From: CAZBLP01 sp964492825
GTDB lineage: Bacteria; DYJV01
Assembly (NCBI GenBank): GCA_964492825.1
Contig: CAZBLP010000001.1
Span: 1 to 64,000, forward strand
DNA length: 64,000 nucleotides
Reading direction: 5' to 3'
The position numbers and the translations under genes were made by a program. How positions within the stretch are numbered: the first letter of the stretch is position 1; the number at the start of each line of letters is the position of its first letter. The notes beneath the pieces were generated by a model. It worked only from the letters and a program-made list of their open reading frames with translations. It had not been told where the DNA came from and searched no databases. Below, in pieces: positions 59,073 to 64,000 of this stretch.

Positions 59073-60233
59073 TTAATCATTCTTAAAAGCATATATGTAT
59101 GATATTAAAGATAAAGTTATCATTAATATTAAAAAATAAATTGAAACCGTATAACTGTGATAAATATCGTGGAGAAAGCCTAAAAGAAATGTTGAGAAAA
59201 ATGCTCCAATACCATTTCCCATTGCAAGAAACCCCATTGTGTTTCCAAAATTTTCTTTGAATTTCTCAAAAGCAAGAGTAGGAAAAAGAGGTGCAAAAGA
59301 GCCGTATCCAAGACCGAATAAAACTGAAAACAGTATTGTTATAAAAAGATTTATGTTTAAAAATTGAATGATAAAAAAGGATATTAAAATTATAATACAG
59401 GCAAAAAAGTATAATTTTATTGGCTTGACAAAGTCAGCAAGATATCCCCAAAAAATTTTGCCAAATGAGCCGCACAGTGCTATTATTGAAATAGTAACAG
59501 CAGCAAAACTTTTATCTATGCCCTTTTCAATGAAAAATGCAACAATATGAAGCATAATACCCTGAGTTGTCATTGCTCCTAAAGCCATGCCTGATAGAAT
59601 GAGATAGAAGTTTTTATGTTTTAAAATCTGAAAATTAAATTTAAGAGTATGTGTTTTCGGAGTTTTTGGGAGAAAGAAACTAACTGAAAAAATAGACACT
59701 GAAGAAAAAATTCCCAGATATAACAGTGCAATTTGCCATGTAAATCTATCTATAAGAAATTTGCTTAAAATGCTGATAATAAATGCTCCTGCACCAACAC
59801 CTGTAGTTGCTATGCCTAAAGCAAATCCCTTTCTCTTAGGAAAGTTATTTGAAATTATAATTGTAATAGGAATGAAACCGACTGAATTAATTCCTATAGC
59901 AGTGATTATACCTAAAGTGAAGTAAAGTTGTTTAATAGTATTGGCAAAACATGAAGCTGCCAAACCTGTAAAAATGACAAAAGAAGCTATTTTAAAAATT
60001 TTTCTTCCGCCAAATCTGTTAATTAAAATTCCAATTACAGGATTATACAGTCCGTATATTAACAGGCTTAAAGAAAATATAAGAGATGAAGCTGCTTTGG
60101 TTGAATTGAAGAAACTGCTTATTTCCACAAAAAATATACTAAATGAGTATTGTATGCCATAGCAAATTCCAATACCCCAAAAGCAGGCAAAAATAGTAAG
60201 TAATTCCTCTTTTTTAAATATTTTTAAATTCAT
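59073..60233 (-). CDS. MFS transporter, oxalate:formate antiporter-like
   Basis: This 386-residue inner-membrane carrier has twelve hydrophobic segments. Family traits are the first-loop NRFGGRKIFK motif, GIGICYGIQYSFSIFF at the start, and the second-half FGKIFWGYLADFVKPIK loop. The proteins I recall as closest are OFA-type (oxalate/formate, monocarboxylate) MFS carriers. The substrate is likely a small organic acid but is not proven. It lies 71 bases before the phosphohexomutase gene on the same strand. No clear ribosome-binding site precedes the ATG. Confidence 0.85.
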   Translation of the reverse strand: MNLKIFKKEELLTIFACFWGIGICYGIQYSFSIFFVEISSFFNSTKAASSLIFSLSLLIYGLYNPVIGILINRFGGRKIFKIASFVIFTGLAASCFANTIKQLYFTLGIITAIGINSVGFIPITIIISNNFPKRKGFALGIATTGVGAGAFIISILSKFLIDRFTWQIALLYLGIFSSVSIFSVSFFLPKTPKTHTLKFNFQILKHKNFYLILSGMALGAMTTQGIMLHIVAFFIEKGIDKSFAAVTISIIALCGSFGKIFWGYLADFVKPIKLYFFACIIILISFFIIQFLNINLFITILFSVLFGLGYGSFAPLFPTLAFEKFKENFGNTMGFLAMGNGIGAFFSTFLLGFLHDIYHSYTVSIYFLILMITLSLISYIYAFKND

Positions 60234-60305
60234 CTTTATTTATTCGGTTTTGTTTGGTCGATTTGCAGTTATATTAAATCCAAAATAAAAGCAAATATAT
60301 TTTAA

Positions 60306-60334
60306 TTGAAAATCAGTAATATTTTTGCTATAAG
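60306..60334 (+). promoter_or_regulatory. Promoter of the nitrilase-like/argS operon
   Basis: TTGAAA (60306-60311) and TATAAG (60329-60334) are 17 bases apart. Transcription from about 60341 excludes the upstream TTG and favours the ATG at 60369. Confidence 0.65.
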
Positions 60335-60368
60335 TTTTTTCAATAAACTTGAGAGAAAGGCGGATATA

Positions 60369-61214
60369 ATGAAAATAGCAGGTATCCAGATAGAGTCTTC
60401 TGACGATTTGCAGCAAAATGTTGATAAGTGTTTGAAACTTATAGACCTTTCAGTAGAGCAGGGTGCTAATATAGTAATTTTTCCTGAGCTTGTTCTAACT
60501 TCGTGGTTCCCGGAATCAATAGATGAAAAGAATTTTTCATTGGCGTTGACAATGGGAGCAGAAGAAATATCGGTTTTTAAAAAAGTAGCTAAACATAAGA
60601 ATATTGCAATAGTGCTTCCTTTTTTTGAAAAAGATTCAGAAATAGATATGCTTTTTTATAATAGTGTTATTTTTATAGACAAAGATGGAAAAATAAAAGG
60701 TCATTACAGAAAAATACATTTACCTTTAATACCTAACTGGGAAGAAAAGTATTATTTCAGACCAGGTGATTTGGGATTTCCGGTGTTTGAGACAAGTTTT
60801 GGGGAAGTTGGCTTTCAATTAGGTTGGGATGTTTTTTTCCCTGAAGTTTCACGTATTCTTACCTTAAAAGGAGCAAAACTCATAATTTCTCCCACAGCCT
60901 CTGCTTTTTCATCTCAGCCGAGGTGGGTTAAAGTCATGTCCTCAAATGCTCTTATAAATACTGTTTTTATATGCAGAGTCAACAGAGTCGGCAAACAGGG
61001 TGATCTTGATTTTTATGGTGGTAGCTTTTGTGCATTGCCTGATGGTGGACTGGTAACAGAACCTGCAGGTACAAAGGAAGGTATAGTATTATGGGAAATT
61101 AATTTTAATGATTTATATGAAGTCAGAAGGTTGTTTCCTTTTCTTAAAGACAGAATAGATAAAGAATATCTTGAAATTGTTGGGAAATCATTTAAGGAAA
61201 TTTTAAGGGATTAG
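60369..61214 (+). CDS. Nitrilase-superfamily protein lacking the catalytic cysteine
   Basis: The 281-residue protein has the carbon-nitrogen hydrolase fold. The first two triad residues are in place: Glu40 in IVIFPELVLTSW and Lys115 in HYRKIHLP. Glu126, after NWEEKYYF, matches the second conserved Glu. At the nucleophile position, where the family has ICYD or similar before the conserved FPE, this protein reads FQLGWDVFFPE with Gly152 (codon GGT, 60822-60824) in place of Cys. A hydrolase mechanism through a thioester is therefore not possible, so it is probably a pseudoenzyme or binding protein unless the base is a sequence error. It is the first gene of an operon with a Cys microprotein and argS. 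Confidence 0.85.
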   Translation: MKIAGIQIESSDDLQQNVDKCLKLIDLSVEQGANIVIFPELVLTSWFPESIDEKNFSLALTMGAEEISVFKKVAKHKNIAIVLPFFEKDSEIDMLFYNSVIFIDKDGKIKGHYRKIHLPLIPNWEEKYYFRPGDLGFPVFETSFGEVGFQLGWDVFFPEVSRILTLKGAKLIISPTASAFSSQPRWVKVMSSNALINTVFICRVNRVGKQGDLDFYGGSFCALPDGGLVTEPAGTKEGIVLWEINFNDLYEVRRLFPFLKDRIDKEYLEIVGKSFKEILRD

Positions 61215-61216
61215 TG

Positions 61217-61366
61217 ATGAGCACTGACAGAAAATTATGCACTATTTGTGCGTGGAGAAAAGATTGTAAAAAGAAATTTTCGCTTGGTGAAGGCAAATTG
61301 AATTGTCCTGATTTTGCAAAAGATTTAAAACTTAAAAAGGAGCCAAACAAAAAGAATGAAAAATAA
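61217..61366 (+). CDS. Four-cysteine microprotein (49 aa) overlapping argS
   Basis: The 49-residue protein begins MSTDRKLCTICAWRKDCKKK and has cysteines at 8, 11, 17 and 30 (the last in LNCPDF). I recall similar CxxCxWRxxC...CPDF small proteins in anaerobic delta-type bacteria, without known function. AAGGGA lies about 6 bases before the ATG, which follows the nitrilase stop by two bases. Its 3' end overlaps the argS start by 11 bases in another frame and contains the argS ribosome-binding site. The metal site is likely, the role unknown. Confidence 0.7.
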   Translation: MSTDRKLCTICAWRKDCKKKFSLGEGKLNCPDFAKDLKLKKEPNKKNEK

Positions 61367-62942
61367 AATAGATGAAATTATAAAAAAATTTATTATAAAT
61401 AAGTTGCAGATTAAAGATGAGGTAAAATATAAAATTGATACACCTAAGAATAAGAAATTCGGAGATTTTTCTGCAAATTTTGCTATGATTCTTGCATCCA
61501 AGCTTAAGAGGAATCCTGTTGAAATTGCTGAGATGGCAGTAGGAGAATTTGAGAAAGAACCTGTTTTTAGTAAAGTTGAAATAGCTGGCAAAGGATTTAT
61601 AAATTTTTTTATTAATCAAACCTATTGGGTTGACCTGTTAAATGAAATTTATAATAAATCTGATTATTTTAAACATGATATTGGAAAGAACAGAAAAGCT
61701 TTAATTGAATTTGTCAGTGCCAATCCCACTGGGCCGCTTCATATAGGCCATGGCAGAGGAGCTGTTTTAGGAGATGTGGTTGCAAATCTATTATCTGAGG
61801 CAGGATTTAAGGTTGTTAAAGAATATTATATCAATGATGCTGGTAACCAGATGAACGTTCTTGGCAAATCCGTTTATTTTAGAATTAAAGAATTGTTAGG
61901 CGAATCTGTGGAATTTCCAGAAGATTTTTATCAGGGAGAATATATAATTGAAATTGCAAAAAATTTAATAGAGAAATATGGCAAAGAAGTTGTTGATAAG
62001 GACACTGAATTTTTCACACAAGAAGGTATTAAAACTATTTTACCGGAGATTGTTGACGATTTGAAAAATTTTGGGGTGAAATTTGATAGCTTTTTCAGTG
62101 AAAAATCTCTTTTTGAAAAAGGGAAAGTTGCTGATGTAATAGAAAGTTTGAAAAAAGCCGGATATATTTATGAAAAAGATAATGCCTGGTGGATTAAAGT
62201 TGAAGGAGACGATGACAGGGTTATTATTAAATCAGATGGTTCATATACATATCTGACTTCAGATATTGCTTATCACAAGGATAAATATGACAGAGGTTTT
62301 GACCTGCTGGTAAATATTTGGGGAGCAGACCATCATGGATATGTTGCAAGATTAAAATCTGCCATTAAATATACAGGTTATGACCCTGATAAGTTAGAGA
62401 TTTTACTTGTACAAATGGTTAATCTTTTACGTGGCAAAGAGAGAGTACCTCTTTCCACAAGAAAGGGAAAATTTGTTACTTTAAAAGAAGTTGTTGATGA
62501 AGTGGGAAAAGATGCTGCAAGATTTATTTTTATGACCAGAAAGTATGATGCTCAATTGGATTTTGACCTTGAGCTTGCAAAGCAGCAGTCAAATGAAAAT
62601 CCTGTTTATTATGTCCAATATGCACATGCAAGAATTTGCAGTATTTTAAGGAATTCTGATATTACTGTTCCAGGACGTATAGAGAAGGTTACATGTGAAG
62701 ATGATATTGAAATAATAAAGAAACTGGAAGAATTCAGACATATACTAAAAGTTGCTGCAAATAATCTTGAACCTCATTTAATTACATATTATCTGCTTGA
62801 ACTTGCAGCAAAGTTTCATTCATATTATAATAAAAACAAAGTCCTTGGAAACCCTGAGAGGCTGTTTTTAATAAAAACTATTAAAAAAGTTATAAAAAAA
62901 GGACTTGATATTTTAGGGGTTTCTGCACCGGAGAAAATGTAA
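61356..62942 (+). CDS. argS: Arginine-tRNA ligase
   Basis: This 528-residue class I synthetase has the HIGH motif in NPTGPLHIGHGRGAVLGD and the KMSKS-equivalent in PLSTRKGKFVTL. The C-terminal DALR anticodon domain ends in LGVSAPEKM, the usual APERM-like finish. The N-terminal Add-1 tRNA-binding domain is in the first 100 residues. It charges tRNA-Arg. Starting inside the microprotein gene implies translational coupling. AAGGAG at 61337-61342 is 13 bases upstream, a rather long spacing. Confidence 0.97.
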   Translation: MKNKIDEIIKKFIINKLQIKDEVKYKIDTPKNKKFGDFSANFAMILASKLKRNPVEIAEMAVGEFEKEPVFSKVEIAGKGFINFFINQTYWVDLLNEIYNKSDYFKHDIGKNRKALIEFVSANPTGPLHIGHGRGAVLGDVVANLLSEAGFKVVKEYYINDAGNQMNVLGKSVYFRIKELLGESVEFPEDFYQGEYIIEIAKNLIEKYGKEVVDKDTEFFTQEGIKTILPEIVDDLKNFGVKFDSFFSEKSLFEKGKVADVIESLKKAGYIYEKDNAWWIKVEGDDDRVIIKSDGSYTYLTSDIAYHKDKYDRGFDLLVNIWGADHHGYVARLKSAIKYTGYDPDKLEILLVQMVNLLRGKERVPLSTRKGKFVTLKEVVDEVGKDAARFIFMTRKYDAQLDFDLELAKQQSNENPVYYVQYAHARICSILRNSDITVPGRIEKVTCEDDIEIIKKLEEFRHILKVAANNLEPHLITYYLLELAAKFHSYYNKNKVLGNPERLFLIKTIKKVIKKGLDILGVSAPEKM

Positions 62943-63010
62943 TTTCTAATAGTTGATAATTTTTTTACTCCCCAGATTAACGGATAATCAATCTTTAAAG
63001 GAGCTGTTAT

Positions 63011-63223
63011 ATGGGCGGAATAGGTAAAACCCTAATTATATTGGGAATTGTTTTGGTTGTATTAGGTTTGTTTCTGAACTTCTCAGGTAAGATTCCGTTT
63101 TTAGGCAAGTTGCCGGGAGATATTTATATTAAAAAAGATAATTTTTCATTTTATTTTCCAATAACAACCTGCATTATTATCAGCATAATCCTTTCTTTGA
63201 TTTTTGGTATTTTTAGAAAATAA
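63011..63223 (+). CDS. DUF2905 family small membrane protein
   Basis: This 70-residue protein has two hydrophobic segments (LIILGIVLVVLGLFLNFSGK and the C-terminal TTCIIISIILSLIFGIF). The linker KIPFLGKLPGDIYIKKDNF is the signature of the DUF2905 family. It is an inner-membrane protein of unknown role. AAAGGAG lies 6 bases before the ATG. It stands between argS and the MoxR gene, with its own AT-rich spacers. Confidence 0.9.
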   Translation: MGGIGKTLIILGIVLVVLGLFLNFSGKIPFLGKLPGDIYIKKDNFSFYFPITTCIIISIILSLIFGIFRK

Positions 63224-63246
63224 GTATCAAATTAATAAAAATTAAC

Positions 63247-63274
63247 TTGACTTAAATGGTGATATTACTAAAAT
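63247..63274 (+). promoter_or_regulatory. Promoter of the MoxR gene
   Basis: TTGACT (63247-63252) and TAAAAT (63269-63274) are spaced by 16 bases, about 50 bases before the MoxR start codon. Confidence 0.5.
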
Positions 63275-63326
63275 TGCCGACCGATGACTCAACATTTAAA
63301 ACCTAATCAAATTCAGGAGGTATTAT

Positions 63327-64000
63327 ATGATAGATATTGAAAAAATTGAAGCAAAAATATTGACAACTCAGCCTTTGATAAAAATGTTCTTTAATGAAAT
63401 GCATAAGGTTATTGTGGGACAGGAAGATTTAATAAGAAAATTGCTTCTTGCTTTTCTTATTGATGGCCATATTTTGCTTGAAGGTGTTCCGGGTCTTGCT
63501 AAAACAAAAACAGCTGATACATTTTCAAAAATACTTGACCTTCATTTTCAGAGAATTCAATTTACTCCTGATCTTTTACCAGGAGATTTAACAGGTACCC
63601 TGATTTATAATCCAAAAGAAATGGAGTTTCAATTTAAAAAAGGACCTGTTTTTACGAATTTCTTGCTTGCTGATGAAATTAACAGGGCTCCAGCTAAAGT
63701 TCAAAGTGCACTTCTTGAGGCAATGCAGGAGAAAAAAGTAACCATAGGCGAAGAAACTTTCAGCCTTGATCTGCCATTTTTTGTTGTAGCAACACAAAAT
63801 CCTCTTGAGCAGGAAGGTGTTTATCCTCTGCCAGAAGCACAGATGGATAGATTTTTGTTTAAAGTTTTGGTTACGTATCCTGATAAGGAGGAAGAAAAAG
63901 CCATAATGAGGGAACATGCTTTTGAACATGAAACTGAATTAAACAAAGTTTTTGATAAAGAGACTCTGGATAAAATAAAGGGAGCTCTTGAAGATATTTA
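63327..64000 (+). CDS. MoxR family AAA+ ATPase, 3' partial
   Basis: The first 224 residues of a MoxR-type AAA+ ATPase are present and the gene runs off the right edge. Walker A is EGVPGLAKTKTAD, Walker B FLLADEINRAPAK with ALLEAMQEKKVTIG, and sensor 1 is FVVATQNPLEQEGVYPLPEA followed by QMDRF, all MoxR signatures. GGAGG lies 6 bases before the ATG. MoxR proteins act as chaperones, often with a following DUF58 and VWA protein that may lie beyond the window. Confidence 0.95.
   Translation, partial: MIDIEKIEAKILTTQPLIKMFFNEMHKVIVGQEDLIRKLLLAFLIDGHILLEGVPGLAKTKTADTFSKILDLHFQRIQFTPDLLPGDLTGTLIYNPKEMEFQFKKGPVFTNFLLADEINRAPAKVQSALLEAMQEKKVTIGEETFSLDLPFFVVATQNPLEQEGVYPLPEAQMDRFLFKVLVTYPDKEEEKAIMREHAFEHETELNKVFDKETLDKIKGALEDI

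Noticed and set aside
63588..63929. A 113-codon minus-strand frame at the right edge
   Set aside because: It is antisense to the MoxR ATPase core, whose Walker and sensor motifs are unambiguous on the plus strand.

Overview
The window is AT-rich chromosomal DNA (about one third G+C by eye) from a Gram-negative anaerobe. An LPS-assembly lipoprotein gene (lptE), a nickel CO dehydrogenase (cooS), a single-chain pyruvate:ferredoxin oxidoreductase, pyruvate phosphate dikinase, many ABC/TRAP carboxylate transporters and the low G+C together fit Deferribacterota (Deferribacter-like) best. That placement is an inference from gene content, not a phylogeny. A 100-N gap at 3037-3136 shows this is a draft scaffold. 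The 55 bases on either side of the gap are identical, so the gap is almost certainly an artefact.

Layout. 1-2928 (+): the end of a substrate-uptake locus with a periplasmic binding protein (cut by the window edge), a LivF-type ATPase and a PaaK-like acyl-CoA ligase. 3160-3825 (+): a CBS-CBS-ACT protein closed by a clear terminator. 4113-11473 (+): one operon in which a complete TRAP transporter (dctPQM) sits between the permease genes (livH, livM) and the ATPase genes (livG, livF) of a branched-chain-amino-acid-type ABC transporter. 11479-12977 (-): holA and lptE. 13126-13197: tRNA-Val(GAC), whose last three bases are also the stop codon of a convergent MetE/UroD-fold gene. 14441-21532 (+): aspartate-type aminotransferase, ligA, then cooS, an FAD/NAD oxidoreductase, cooF and a small SAP-like Cys protein. 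21653-23518 (+): a CoA-transferase fused to a GNAT acetyltransferase.

23592-32226 (-): a three-subunit molybdenum hydroxylase, then dgt, pcm, ridA, small proteins, an FMN reductase and an M48 lipoprotein protease. 32425-38501 (+): a Re-citrate-synthase/homocitrate-synthase-like protein carrying a C-terminal PDC/Cache-like sensor domain, an aconitase/LeuC-type large subunit, a hotdog thioesterase, a Ste24-type protease and an M23 peptidase. 38555-52395 (-): a long housekeeping run (glyQ, ndk, purE, ppdK, glyS, Nudix, UDP-glucuronate decarboxylase-like, asparaginase, argB, hslUV, ClC channel). 52633-57527 (+): tatD and a 1249-residue pyruvate:ferredoxin oxidoreductase whose promoter is bracketed by GTATAC palindromes. 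57598-60233 (-): a phosphohexomutase and an MFS carrier. 60369-64000 (+): a nitrilase-fold protein lacking its catalytic cysteine, a Cys microprotein, argS, a DUF2905 protein and the start of a MoxR ATPase.

Metabolic reading (inference): the cell imports organic or aromatic acids and amino acids with periplasmic-binding-protein systems, activates them with CoA ligases and transferases, and runs ferredoxin-based central carbon metabolism (CODH, PFOR, PPDK, Re-type citrate synthase). Nothing here resembles a defence island, prophage, IS element or CRISPR array. The most unusual items are the ABC/TRAP composite operon, the sensor-fused HMGL-family synthase, the cysteine-less nitrilase homologue, inverted leader repeats flanking the ClC gene, and the operator array at the PFOR promoter.
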